This document shows positions 41,602 through 50,535 of a DNA stretch of 64,000 nucleotides, piece by piece. The stretch spans positions 62,001 through 126,000 of the forward strand of contig JAHJHI010000037.1 of the NCBI GenBank assembly GCA_018824085.1, read 5' to 3'. The stretch comes from Gammaproteobacteria bacterium (GTDB lineage: Bacteria > Pseudomonadota > Gammaproteobacteria > Burkholderiales > Rhodocyclaceae). Both the position numbers and the translations under genes were made by a program. The notes under the pieces are model-generated. The model was not told where the DNA came from. It saw nothing but the letters and a program-made list of their open reading frames with translations, and searched no databases. Position 1 is the stretch's first letter. Each line of letters begins with the position of its first letter.

Positions 41602-42654
41602 ATGAACAGCACACGACACATCACGCGCCGCACACTCGGGCGCTCGGATCTCGAAGTTCCGGCCATCGGCCTCGGCACCATGACCTTCGGCCAGCAGGTC
41701 GATGAAGCGACCGCACACGCCATCATGGACGAGGCGTTCGATGCAGGCATCGACTTTCTCGATGCGGCCGAAATGTACCCGGTCCCGGCACGCGCGCAAA
41801 CCTTTGGTGAAACCGAGCGCATCGTCGGCAGCTGGCTGGCGCGCAAACCGCGCGAGTCCGTGATCATCGCGAGCAAGGTTGCCGGACCGGCGCGCGGCAT
41901 GCCGTGGATACGCGGCGGCCCGCTGTCGCTGGGTGACGCCGACATCCGCGAGGCGATCGAAGGGTCGCTGCGCCGCCTGCGCACCGACTACATCGATCTG
42001 TACCAGATTCACTGGCCGGCGCGCAATGTGCCGATGTTCGGCCACTATGAATATGATCCGGCGGCAGAACGCGAATGCGCGTCGCTGCGCAGCCAGCTGG
42101 AATCCCTGTCCCGCCTCGTCGACGAAGGCAAGGTGCGTCACGTCGGCGTGTCGAACGAAACCCCCTGGGGCCTGATGAGCTGTCTGCGGCTGGCCGACGA
42201 AGGGTTGCCGCGCGTGGTGAGCATCCAGAACGCCTACCATCTGCTTAACCGCACGTTCGACATGGGCTTGTCTGAGGTGTGCTCGCGCGAGCAGGTGTCG
42301 CTGCTGGCTTATTCGCCGCTCGGCTTCGGCCATCTGAGCGGCAAGTATGTCGACCACGCCGATGCGCCCGGCCGCATCACGGAGTTTCCGCAGTTCGGCC
42401 AGCGCTACTTCAAGGAAAACGTCGCACCCGCCTCGCGCGCCTATGCGGAACTGGCGCGCAGCAACGGCCTGACGCCCGCACAGCTCGCGCTGGCCTTCTG
42501 CTACCGGCGCCGCACGGTTGCCAGTACCTTGATCGGTGTCACGTCCGGCGAGCAGCTGCGTGAGAACATCGGGGCATGGTCGGTGACGCTGAACGACGAA
42601 CTGCTTGCGTCCATCGACGCCCTACATTTGCGTTACACGAATCCGGCGCCGTGA
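41602..42654 (+). CDS. tas: Aldo/keto reductase (Tas-like)
   Basis: 350-residue NADPH-dependent aldo/keto reductase. Catalytic Asp and Tyr are in DAAEMYP, and the catalytic His in LYQIHWP. The cofactor loop near the C terminus reads STLIGVTSGEQLREN. Length and the long insertion after YP match E. coli Tas (about 346 residues). It is divergent from rlmM with 86 bp between starts. Physiological substrate unknown. Confidence 0.88.
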   Translation: MNSTRHITRRTLGRSDLEVPAIGLGTMTFGQQVDEATAHAIMDEAFDAGIDFLDAAEMYPVPARAQTFGETERIVGSWLARKPRESVIIASKVAGPARGMPWIRGGPLSLGDADIREAIEGSLRRLRTDYIDLYQIHWPARNVPMFGHYEYDPAAERECASLRSQLESLSRLVDEGKVRHVGVSNETPWGLMSCLRLADEGLPRVVSIQNAYHLLNRTFDMGLSEVCSREQVSLLAYSPLGFGHLSGKYVDHADAPGRITEFPQFGQRYFKENVAPASRAYAELARSNGLTPAQLALAFCYRRRTVASTLIGVTSGEQLRENIGAWSVTLNDELLASIDALHLRYTNPAP

Positions 42655-42701
42655 GTCGCGGCCCGTCACGGAGCGCAGCGTCATTGCTGCGAACAGGAGA
42701 T

Positions 42702-44045
42702 ATGCGGATGTTTCTCAAGCCGTTAGCCGCGCTTGTCGCGGCCAGCGTCATGGTGTTGTCCATGTCGAACGCCCTGGCTGCCGACGCGAAGAAGGCGGCT
42801 CCGGCAAAGAAGAGTGCGGCGAAGAAGCCGGCGGTACCAGCGGAAAGCGCCGAACTGGAGCTGGTGTACGTGCTCGACGACGACAGCGCTCAGGCGCTGC
42901 AGGGTCTGATTGACGAATTCAATGCCAGCGGCAAGGGCAAGCAGAAGATTGTGCTCAGCACGCGCAACTGGGAAGAGGGCAAGCTGCCGGCGTTGCTGCT
43001 GCTCGACGATGCGGCGCGTCAGCGTTTCCTCGACGGCAAGCCGCGCTTCACGCCGCTCCATCAGGTGATGGCCAGCGCGAAGGAAAAATTTGCGCCGATG
43101 CATATCCCGGCCGCGATGCCGCCCTATCTGAGCGGCGCCAAAGGTCGGCTCAATGCCCTGCCCATCGGACTGACCACGCCGGTGATGTTCTACAACAAGG
43201 ACGCGTTCGCGCGGGTCGGGCTCAATCCGGACGCGCCGCCCGATCACTGGCTGACGCTTCAGGCTGCGCTTGGCACGCTGCGCGACGGCGGCTACGCATG
43301 TCCCTATACCAGCGCTCGCCCGGCGCTGATCCATGTGGACAACCTGAGCGCCTGGCACAACGAACCGTTCGCGCGCAAGAGCGGCAAGAGCGGTGAGGCG
43401 CTGGCCATCAACGGCCTGGTGCAGGTCAAGCATCTGGCGCTGATGTCGTCCTGGTACAAGAGCCGTTACCTGCACATCTTCGGTCGCGGCGATGAAGCCG
43501 TGCCCATGTTCTCGGGCGGTCAGTGCCAGGTGCTGACGGCGCGTTCGTCGGCCTGGCCGCAGATTCAGCGCGATGCGAAATTCAACGTCGGCGTTGCCGC
43601 ACTGCCCTTCCATGACGACATTCGCCAGGCGCCGGGCCATACGCTGGCCGACGGCAGCAGTCTGTGGGTCAGCGAAAAGCGTGGCCGCGACGACATCCGT
43701 ACGATAGCGAGCCTGGTCACCTTCATTCTCGATCCGGAGCGTCAGGCGCGATGGGCGCTGGCGACCGGCTTCATCCCGCTGAACCGTGCCGGCATGGTGG
43801 CGATCAGCCCGGTCGACGCGCCGACGGTGGATGGCGTCGCGCGTGTGGCATTGCGCCAGCTGTCCGGACGTCCCGGCGCGCCGGCTTCGGCGACCAGCGT
43901 GTCGGCCAGCAATCCGAGCGTGCGCGCCGTACTGGACGAAGAACTGGAATCGCTGTGGGCCGATCGCCTGCCCGCCAAGGCGGTTCTCGACAACGCAGTC
44001 AAGAGGGTCGGCCCATGTGCGGCAGCGAGCAGCTTGTCCTGCTGA
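42702..44045 (+). CDS. Extracellular solute-binding protein (UgpB/MalE-type fold)
   Basis: 447-residue periplasmic binding protein. After the signal peptide (ends near ALAADA, residue about 27) comes a Lys/Ala-rich linker (KKAAPAKKSAAKKPA), then a family-1 binding fold with MFYNKDAFARVGLNPDAPPDHW and FSGGQCQVLTARSSAW. The N terminus of the fold has shrunk compared with UgpB. AGGAGA precedes ATG 42702. It is followed by a small gene and ugpQ, suggesting glycerophosphodiester metabolism, but no ugpA, ugpE or ugpC lies nearby, so it is an orphan or works with distant permeases. Confidence 0.8.
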   Translation: MRMFLKPLAALVAASVMVLSMSNALAADAKKAAPAKKSAAKKPAVPAESAELELVYVLDDDSAQALQGLIDEFNASGKGKQKIVLSTRNWEEGKLPALLLLDDAARQRFLDGKPRFTPLHQVMASAKEKFAPMHIPAAMPPYLSGAKGRLNALPIGLTTPVMFYNKDAFARVGLNPDAPPDHWLTLQAALGTLRDGGYACPYTSARPALIHVDNLSAWHNEPFARKSGKSGEALAINGLVQVKHLALMSSWYKSRYLHIFGRGDEAVPMFSGGQCQVLTARSSAWPQIQRDAKFNVGVAALPFHDDIRQAPGHTLADGSSLWVSEKRGRDDIRTIASLVTFILDPERQARWALATGFIPLNRAGMVAISPVDAPTVDGVARVALRQLSGRPGAPASATSVSASNPSVRAVLDEELESLWADRLPAKAVLDNAVKRVGPCAAASSLSC

Positions 44046-44248
44046 TACGCGCGGCGCGCGACGACGCCTCGGTGCGTGAGCCGCTGCGCCGCCTGCTCGC
44101 GATGGACGACGTCGCGCGCGTGGCGGCGATCGAGCGCTGGGTGCGTGACGGTGTTGCCGCCGGCGCGCCGGTCGACCTGATGGCCGCCATCGCCTGGCTT
44201 GCCGACGACGATGTCGCTCACCAGGCGAAGGACGTGCTCGGGCTGTGA
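44015..44248 (+). CDS. Small hypothetical protein between the binding protein and ugpQ
   Basis: 77 residues, predicted all-helical, reading MCGSEQLVLLIRAARDDAS at the start and AIAWLADDDVAHQAKDVLGL at the end. The ATG at 44015 overlaps the upstream gene by 31 nt and the stop overlaps the ugpQ GTG (GTGA), so it is translationally coupled on both sides, which argues that it is real. No family recognised. Confidence 0.62.
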   Translation: MCGSEQLVLLIRAARDDASVREPLRRLLAMDDVARVAAIERWVRDGVAAGAPVDLMAAIAWLADDDVAHQAKDVLGL

Positions 44249-44985
44249 CCGACTGGCCGTATCCGCTGTGGATTGCGCACCGCGGCGGTGGCGGTGCGGC
44301 ACCCGAGAACACGCTTGCCGCACTGCGCACCGGCGCCGCGGCGGGTTTCCGCATGGTGGAATTCGACGTGATGCTCAGTCGCGACGGGGTACCGGTCCTC
44401 ATGCACGACGAAACGCTCGATCGCACGACGAACGGCCAGGGCAACGTGAATTCGCGCGATTGCGCCGAGCTTGAACGCCTGGATGCAGGCAGCCGGCATG
44501 GTGCTGCCTTCGCCGGCGAACGCATTCCCACGCTGGCAACGGCGCTCGACACGCTGCTGTCGCTCGGCCTTGCCGCCAACATCGAGATCAAGCCGGCGGC
44601 CGGTTTCGAGCGCGAAACCGGCGAAGTCGCCGCGCGCCTTGTCGCGGCGCGCTGGCCGGGCACCGCGGTGCCGCCCTTGCTGTCGTCCTTTTCGCAGGTG
44701 GCGCTTGCTGCAGCGCGCGAGGAGGCGCCGGGTTTGCCTCGCGGCCTGCTGTTCGACGACGTGCCCGATGACTGGCCGGCGCAGCTGGCCGCGCATGAAG
44801 CGGTGTCCCTGCACTGCAACGAGGCGGCGCTGGACGATGCGACCTTGCGCGCATTGCGCGCGGCCGGTGTGCCGGTGCTGTGCTACACGGTCAATGACGG
44901 CGTGCGCGCACAGGCGTTGATCGCGGCCGGTGTCGCAGGCCTGTTTACCGACAGCCTGGAACTGCCTTCGCGCCTGCAGGGCTAA
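44245..44985 (+). CDS. ugpQ: Glycerophosphodiester phosphodiesterase UgpQ
   Basis: 246-residue cytoplasmic enzyme that hydrolyses glycerophosphodiesters to glycerol 3-phosphate. GDPD motifs: HRGGGGAAPENT at the N terminus (catalytic His), EFDVMLSRDGVPVLMHDETLDRTT (shortened; residues about 38-60) with the metal ligands and second His, NIEIKP, and the C-terminal TVNDG. No signal peptide. Start GTG 44245 overlaps the small ORF stop. Confidence 0.9.
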   Translation: MTDWPYPLWIAHRGGGGAAPENTLAALRTGAAAGFRMVEFDVMLSRDGVPVLMHDETLDRTTNGQGNVNSRDCAELERLDAGSRHGAAFAGERIPTLATALDTLLSLGLAANIEIKPAAGFERETGEVAARLVAARWPGTAVPPLLSSFSQVALAAAREEAPGLPRGLLFDDVPDDWPAQLAAHEAVSLHCNEAALDDATLRALRAAGVPVLCYTVNDGVRAQALIAAGVAGLFTDSLELPSRLQG

Positions 44986-45178
44986 GCACGGGACGTTCGT
45001 CGCGCGGACCATCGGAGTTGCCGGCACTGTTCCGGCGAACATTCAGGAAGCGGGTTGGCGTGACGCCTGCGCAGAGGCGCCCGCGCGACAGGGCGGGCGG
45101 CAATGTGGCGGCGTGACCGCGCGCCGGTGTCCGCCCGCTTCATGTGCCCGACAGGCCCGCAGCGGCCTGCCGATGCCG

Positions 45179-46027
45179 TCAGAGCGGCGGCATGCGGGTG
45201 ACCGCGTGCTGGCTGAATATCCGGTCCAGCGTGCCGTCCCGCGCCAGCTCGGCGATGGCGTCCTCGAGTGCCTTTGCCAGTTCGACCTGATCCACCTCGA
45301 CCGCCAGTCCCAGCGCCCAGCCGGCTTGGGGCAGGCCGGGCAGCGGCGGCGGCGTGCTGACCGAGAACGGCTTGCTGCTCGCCGCCTTCATGGATTCAAC
45401 CTGGCTGCGCAGGCCGAAGAAACCGGCGATGCGCCCGTCCTCAAGCGCCTGACGTGCTGCGTCCGTCGTGCGGAAGTGCTGCACCTGATTGCGCAGGCGT
45501 CCGGCATTCGACGACAGCAGGGCCATCGACATGATGGATTCCTCCTCCACACCGAGCGCCTGCTTGTCGATGTCGGTGACCGCGTCCAGCTTCTGCAGCT
45601 TTTCCGTGTCGCGGATGACCGCCATCGTTTCGCGGTGGTAGGGCGCGAAGATTTTCACCTGCGGGTTGCGAAAGCCCATGCCGGGGTCGACCGGGACGTG
45701 CACCATGACGTCAGACGGACCCGGGCCGAGACCGAGGAAATTGCCTTTCCAGACGATGTTGCGCAGGTCGTCGTCCATGTTCTCGCCGGCCTCATAGGTG
45801 CGCACCTCCACCTTGACGCCGAGCTTGTCGGCCAGTGCCTTGCCGAGGTCGACGTCGATGCCGGAACCGGCGTCGGAGTAAGGCGGGAAATCCTTGTACA
45901 TGCCGACGCGCAGCGTGCCGCTGCTGCGGATCTGTTCGAGGTCGCGTGCCTGGGCGCCGGTATAGACGAGGGTGCAGAAGGCCGTGACGGCGGTGGTGAT
46001 GAGGGCGGTGACTGTGGTCGGACGCAT
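45179..46027 (-). CDS. Family 3 extracellular solute-binding protein
   Basis: 282-residue periplasmic binding protein with a signal peptide (cleavage near TGAQA, residue about 26). Motifs: LRVGMYKDFPPYSDA, GIDVDLGKALADKLGV and WALGLAVEVDQVELAKALEDAI. AAGGAG precedes ATG 46027. No permease or ATPase is adjacent. It is divergent from a membrane-bound kinase that starts 182 bp away, so it may act as a ligand sensor for that kinase. It also shows some resemblance to binding proteins associated with quinoprotein dehydrogenases; I am not certain of this. Confidence 0.82.
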   Translation of the reverse strand: MRPTTVTALITTAVTAFCTLVYTGAQARDLEQIRSSGTLRVGMYKDFPPYSDAGSGIDVDLGKALADKLGVKVEVRTYEAGENMDDDLRNIVWKGNFLGLGPGPSDVMVHVPVDPGMGFRNPQVKIFAPYHRETMAVIRDTEKLQKLDAVTDIDKQALGVEEESIMSMALLSSNAGRLRNQVQHFRTTDAARQALEDGRIAGFFGLRSQVESMKAASSKPFSVSTPPPLPGLPQAGWALGLAVEVDQVELAKALEDAIAELARDGTLDRIFSQHAVTRMPPL

Positions 46028-46209
46028 TGTTTTCTCCTTGGGTTGCGCCTGCACACCTTACGGTCCGGCGCGTGTCGGGGCGCCAGAGATCTGCCGGCAG
46101 CATGCCGGTCAAATTGCCCGCCATGCCGCGCGGCCACCGTCCTATCATGGCGGCGCCTGACGGCGCGGGCATCATGCGCGCGGCCGTCCCGCCCGGGAAA
46201 ACAGATCGG

Positions 46210-47604
46210 ATGAAACGTGTAGACCTCAAGCGCAGCCTGCTGCTGCGCATCACCATTTTTGCGTTCGCACTCATGCTGTGTGCCGTCGCGGTCACGCTGA
46301 ACGAGGCGCGCAACCGGATTCGTGCGGACATCCAGCGCACCGGCAGCACCATCGCGCAGCTGATAGAAGCCGAAGTGGCCACGAGCACCCCGGCCTTCAA
46401 TCGCGACCTGCGCGGGCTCGAACTGACCAGCCTTGCCGGCATTGGCGGGCTCATCCACTTCTGCGCGTCGGTCGAGGATCTGTATGTCCGGCCGGTCGTC
46501 GCCCGCTGCTTCGGTGACGCGCAGGCGCCGCTGCTGCTGCCGGCGTCGTTCATGCAGTGGCTGGTCGGGCGCGATGCCACGTATGTCGGGCGGATCGGCA
46601 AGTACCCCGGCATCAAGGTGGGCGAACTCGTCATCACGCCGAATTTCGGGAGCGAGGCGGCGATGGTGTGGGCCGACATCCGCAACCTGCTGTTCATCAC
46701 CGGCGGCGTGCTGCTGCTCAACGTGCTGGTCTATCTGCCGGTGCGCCGTGCGCTGCGCCCGACCGACGACATCCTGCAACGGCTCGGGCGCATGCAGGCA
46801 GGCGATCTGGCGGTGCGTCTGCCGCCGGTCGAGCTGATCGAACTGCAGCGCATCGGCGACGTATTCAATCATCTGGCCGATCGCCTGGAACACACGATAG
46901 GCGAACAGCGCCAGCTCGCCTCCCGCCTGCTCGACGTGCGCGAGGAAGAACGACGTCACCTGGCACGCGAGCTGCACGACGAACTCGGTCAGTGCCTGAC
47001 GTCGATCCAGGCGGAAGCCGCCTACGCGCGCGAACTGGCCGACGACCAGCTGCCTGCGCTGCGGCCGTGCGCGGAGGCGATTGCACGCATCACCGCGCAC
47101 ATGATGGAGGTGCTGCAGCTCATCCTGCGCGAACTGCGGCCGATCGGCCTGGAGGAATTCGGGCTCGTCGCCAGCCTTGAAGAACTGGTGGCCGCGCGCA
47201 ATCGCAGCAGCCACGGCCGCTGCGTGCATACGCTGGACATCGGCCCCGGCGTGGGTGCGGCATCGGACAACCTGAACGTGAGCATCTACCGCATCGTGCA
47301 GGAAAGCCTGACCAATGCGGTCAAGCACGGCGACGCGGATCACGTTGATGTGTCGCTGCGCGTGGACGGCGCGGATCTGCAGTTGCGCATCGATGACGAC
47401 GGCCGTTCCGATCCGGACGCCGATTTCAGCGGTGGCCTGGGCGTGCTCGGCATGCACGAGCGGGTGCGCGCGCTCGGCGGCAGCCTGACGCTGACGCGCC
47501 GCCCGGAACGCGGCCTGCGCGTCGACGTGCGCCTGCCGATGCACGCCGCCGGCGTGTCGCGCCGGACGGTGGCGACGGCCGGATTCGCGGGGAGCGCGGC
47601 ATGA
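46210..47604 (+). CDS. Membrane sensor histidine kinase, NarX/NarQ-like (HisKA_3)
   Basis: 464-residue kinase. Two membrane helices (residues about 10-30 and 158-178) flank a periplasmic sensor. A HAMP domain (residues about 180-230) and HisKA_3 follow, with the phospho-His in RHLARELHDELGQCLTSIQ, then HATPase_c with the N-box SLTNAVKHG, the G box reading DDDGR and GGLGVLGMHERV. Start ATG 46210 is chosen before the first helix. It overlaps the response regulator gene by ATGA. Confidence 0.88.
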   Translation: MKRVDLKRSLLLRITIFAFALMLCAVAVTLNEARNRIRADIQRTGSTIAQLIEAEVATSTPAFNRDLRGLELTSLAGIGGLIHFCASVEDLYVRPVVARCFGDAQAPLLLPASFMQWLVGRDATYVGRIGKYPGIKVGELVITPNFGSEAAMVWADIRNLLFITGGVLLLNVLVYLPVRRALRPTDDILQRLGRMQAGDLAVRLPPVELIELQRIGDVFNHLADRLEHTIGEQRQLASRLLDVREEERRHLARELHDELGQCLTSIQAEAAYARELADDQLPALRPCAEAIARITAHMMEVLQLILRELRPIGLEEFGLVASLEELVAARNRSSHGRCVHTLDIGPGVGAASDNLNVSIYRIVQESLTNAVKHGDADHVDVSLRVDGADLQLRIDDDGRSDPDADFSGGLGVLGMHERVRALGGSLTLTRRPERGLRVDVRLPMHAAGVSRRTVATAGFAGSAA

Positions 47605-48251
47605 TCCGTCTGCTGCTGGTCGATGATCACGCGGTCGTGCGCGAAGGCTATCGTCGCCTGCTGGAGCGCCGTCGTGACCTGCAGATCGACGGCGAGGCGG
47701 CCACCGCGGCCGACGCACTGGAGGTGTTCCGTCGCGTCGATCCGGACGTCGTCGTGCTGGATCTGGCCTTGCCCGACATGGGTGGCATCGAACTGATCGG
47801 CCGCCTGTTCCAGCGCAACGCGCGTGCGCGCATCCTGGTGTTCAGCATGCATCGTGACCCGCTGTTCGCCTCGCAGGCGCTGCGCGCCGGTGCGCTGGGC
47901 TATGTCACGAAGAGCTGCGCGCCGGAAGTGCTGATCCAGGCGGTGTACCAGGTGGCCGCGCGGCGACGCGTGCTCAGCCCGGACATCGCGCCGGACCTCG
48001 CGCTGGCGCTGCTGAGCGAAGTCGACAACCCGATCGATGCGCTGTCGCCACGCGAATTCGAAGTGCTGCGCATGCTGCTCGACGGACGCAGCGCGGACGA
48101 GATCGGAGTCGGGCTGCACATCAGTCCGAAGACGGTGCAGAACACGCACTACCAGATCAAGGCGAAGCTCGGTGTGAAGAGCGACATCGACCTGATGCGC
48201 CTGGCGATGAAATGGAAGCTGGTGCGCGAGGACGGCAGCCCGGGGCAGTGA
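47601..48251 (+). CDS. NarL/LuxR-family response regulator
   Basis: 216 residues. The receiver domain has phospho-Asp in [13 protein letters not shown] (residue about 54) and conserved Lys in VTKSC. A LuxR-type helix-turn-helix ([43 protein letters not shown], shortened; residues about 145-190) ends the protein. It is translationally coupled to the kinase and forms a complete two-component system. Targets not visible, though the divergent binding protein gene is a natural one. Confidence 0.9.
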   Translation: MIRLLLVDDHAVVREGYRRLLERRRDLQIDGEAATAADALEVFRRVDPDVVVLDLALPDMGGIELIGRLFQRNARARILVFSMHRDPLFASQALRAGALGYVTKSCAPEVLIQAVYQVAARRRVLSPDIAPDLALALLSEVDNPIDALSPREFEVLRMLLDGRSADEIGVGLHISPKTVQNTHYQIKAKLGVKSDIDLMRLAMKWKLVREDGSPGQ

Positions 48252-48288
48252 GCGAGGGCAGGGTGCCGATGCCGGCCGGCGCTTGAGG

Positions 48289-48789
48289 CTAAGGCGATCC
48301 GGCAGCGCGCAGGCGCGCCTTTTCCAGGTACTCCGCTGCGTCCTGCACACCCTCGCTGGCGGCGCGGCGCAGCCAGTGCTCGCCGGCTTCGGCGTCGCGC
48401 GGCGTGCCGCGGCCTTCGAACAGCGCGACCCCGTAGTGATAGCGGGTCAGGCTGTAATAGCCATCCGTTTCGGCGCTTTGCGCACCGCGCCTGAGCAGCG
48501 CGGTGGCGCGCGGCAGGTCCTGCGGCACCCCGACGCCCGCTTCGAGTATCTGTGCCAGCCAGATAATGGAAAAACCGTCGTTCCAGCGCGCGATGCAGTC
48601 CTCGAAGATGCGGACCGCCGCCGCGTGGTCGCCGGTCTTGTCGGCGGCGTAGCCGTACAGGCATTTGAATCGGCGCGGACTGTCGATCCACGATTCGTAG
48701 CTCAACTCGTTGCCCGATCCGGCGACGGCGTGCGAGGACAGATTGCAGGCGAGCAGGGCGGCGCCGACGGCGCGGATGAGCGGGGACAT
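48289..48789 (-). CDS. Secreted Sel1-like repeat protein
   Basis: 166-residue protein with an N-terminal signal peptide (residues about 1-23, [14 protein letters not shown]) and at least two Sel1-like repeats ([25 protein letters not shown] and [25 protein letters not shown]; shortened consensus). Probably a periplasmic protein-interaction module. It converges on the response regulator gene; no specific function recognised. Confidence 0.75.
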   Translation of the reverse strand: MSPLIRAVGAALLACNLSSHAVAGSGNELSYESWIDSPRRFKCLYGYAADKTGDHAAAVRIFEDCIARWNDGFSIIWLAQILEAGVGVPQDLPRATALLRRGAQSAETDGYYSLTRYHYGVALFEGRGTPRDAEAGEHWLRRAASEGVQDAAEYLEKARLRAAGSP

Positions 48790-48918
48790 GGCGGTGACAG
48801 GTGCGGCTGGGAGGACAGCCGGATGCTAGCGCCGGCGGCGGCCGGGCGTCATGGCGCCGGCGCCGCGCGGGCAATACCCGGTGTCGGTCCGGGTAATTTG
48901 CCCGCGCCGCGACCGGCG

Positions 48919-50394
48919 TCAATGCGCGGCTGCGTGTTGCAGCGTCGAATGCAGCGCTGCACGCCAGCGCGCCAGCAGCGCTTCGTCGACCGGCAGGTCG
49001 CGCGCCGCGTGACTGCGTGCGCCGCGCTCCGGCGGCACCATCTCGATGCCGGCGCCATGCGCCGCGAGCAGTGCCGCGCCCAGCGCGGTTGTTTCGGCCG
49101 TCGCCGCGATGCGCACGCTGCATCCCAGCAGGTCGGCCTGCATCTGCATCAACAGCGCGTTGGCGGTGCCGCCGCCATCGACGCGCAGTTCGCGCAGCTT
49201 CACACCGGCGTCGGCTTCCATCGCGCGCATCACGTCCAGCGTCTGCAGTGCGATGGCTTCCAGCGCGGCGCGCGCGATATGGCTGCGCGTGGTGCCGCGC
49301 GTGAGTCCGTAGATCGCGCCCCGGGCGTCCGCCGACCAGTGCGGCGCACCCAGTCCGGTGAAGGCGGGCACGATGGTGACGCCGCCGCTGTCCGGCACGC
49401 CGGCCGCCAGCGTTTCGATGTCGCAGGCGCGCGATATCAGGCCGAGCTGGTCGCGCAGCCACTGCACCAGTGCGCCGCTGACGAACACGCTGCCTTCGAG
49501 CACGTACTCGATGTCCGGCGTGGTCTGCGCGGCGCAACTGGTGAGCAGGCCGTTGCGCGACACGATGGCCTGCGCGCCGGTGTGCATCAGCATGAAGCAG
49601 CCGGTGCCATAGGTGTTCTTGGCCAGCCCGGCGCTGGTGCAGCCCTGGCCGTACAGTGCGGCCTGCTGGTCGCCGGCGATGCCGGTGACCGGAATCGGCC
49701 GTCCGAACAGTGCGGCGTCGGTTTGCGCGATGTCGCCGCTCGATGCCACGACCTGCGGCAGCAGCTCGCGCGGTACGCCGAACAGCGCGAGCAGGCTGTC
49801 GTCCCACTGGCCGGTATGGATGTCGAGCAGCTGGGTACGGCTCGCGTTGGTGAGGTCGGTGATGTGCACGCGGCCCGCCGTGAGCTGCCATACCAGCCAG
49901 CTGTCCATCGTGCCGCAGGCGAGTTCGCCGCGCTGCGCGCGCGAACGCGCGCCCGGAACGTGGTCAAGCAGCCAGGCAATCTTGCTGGCCGAGAAATAGG
50001 GGTCGAGCACCAGGCCGGTCCGGGCGCGCACCGCATCTTCGTGGCCATCCGCCTTGAGGCGCGCGCAGGCCGCCGCGGTTCGCCTATCCTGCCACACGAT
50101 GGCGGGTGCGATGGGCGTGCCGGTCGCGCGATCCCAGATGACCACCGTTTCGCGCTGGTTGGTGATGCCGATGGCGGCCACGTCGGTCGCCTTGAGCGAT
50201 ACCTGTGCCAGCGCCTCGCGCGCGCAGGCGAGCGTGGTGCGCCAGATTTCACCGGCGTCGTGCTCGACCTGTCCGGGCTGCGGAAAGTGCTGCGACAGTT
50301 CGCGCTGCGCCATGCTGTGCAGCTGGCCGGTCGCGTCGAACACGAGCGCGCGCGAACTCGTCGTGCCCTGGTCAAGCGCAAGGATGTAGCTCAT
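48919..50394 (-). CDS. glpK: Glycerol kinase
   Basis: 491-residue FGGY-family kinase that phosphorylates glycerol to sn-glycerol 3-phosphate. Start motif [15 protein letters not shown], substrate-site WQDRRTA, the FGGY signature region ([11 protein letters not shown]) and the second ATP-binding part ([20 protein letters not shown], shortened) are present. AGGAGGGAG precedes ATG 50394; the longer frame is not needed. No glpF or glpD is adjacent. Confidence 0.94.
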   Translation of the reverse strand: MSYILALDQGTTSSRALVFDATGQLHSMAQRELSQHFPQPGQVEHDAGEIWRTTLACAREALAQVSLKATDVAAIGITNQRETVVIWDRATGTPIAPAIVWQDRRTAAACARLKADGHEDAVRARTGLVLDPYFSASKIAWLLDHVPGARSRAQRGELACGTMDSWLVWQLTAGRVHITDLTNASRTQLLDIHTGQWDDSLLALFGVPRELLPQVVASSGDIAQTDAALFGRPIPVTGIAGDQQAALYGQGCTSAGLAKNTYGTGCFMLMHTGAQAIVSRNGLLTSCAAQTTPDIEYVLEGSVFVSGALVQWLRDQLGLISRACDIETLAAGVPDSGGVTIVPAFTGLGAPHWSADARGAIYGLTRGTTRSHIARAALEAIALQTLDVMRAMEADAGVKLRELRVDGGGTANALLMQMQADLLGCSVRIAATAETTALGAALLAAHGAGIEMVPPERGARSHAARDLPVDEALLARWRAALHSTLQHAAAH

Positions 50395-50535
50395 TTTCTT
50401 CTCCCTCCTGTGCGGTGGCGGTGCGTGCGGCGCGCAAACGCGGGTTTGCGCCATCGGCCGCAGACGGCCCGAATGCTAGAATCAGCGGCTGTTTTCCGCG
50501 CCATGCAGCGCCCTCCAGATTCCAGATTGCCGACC

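Noticed and set aside
48283-50535. Open frame extending more than 2 kb upstream of alaS
   Set aside because: It is antisense to glpK and the Sel1-like gene and open only because of the high GC content; AlaRS begins cleanly at 50536 with the family N terminus and length.
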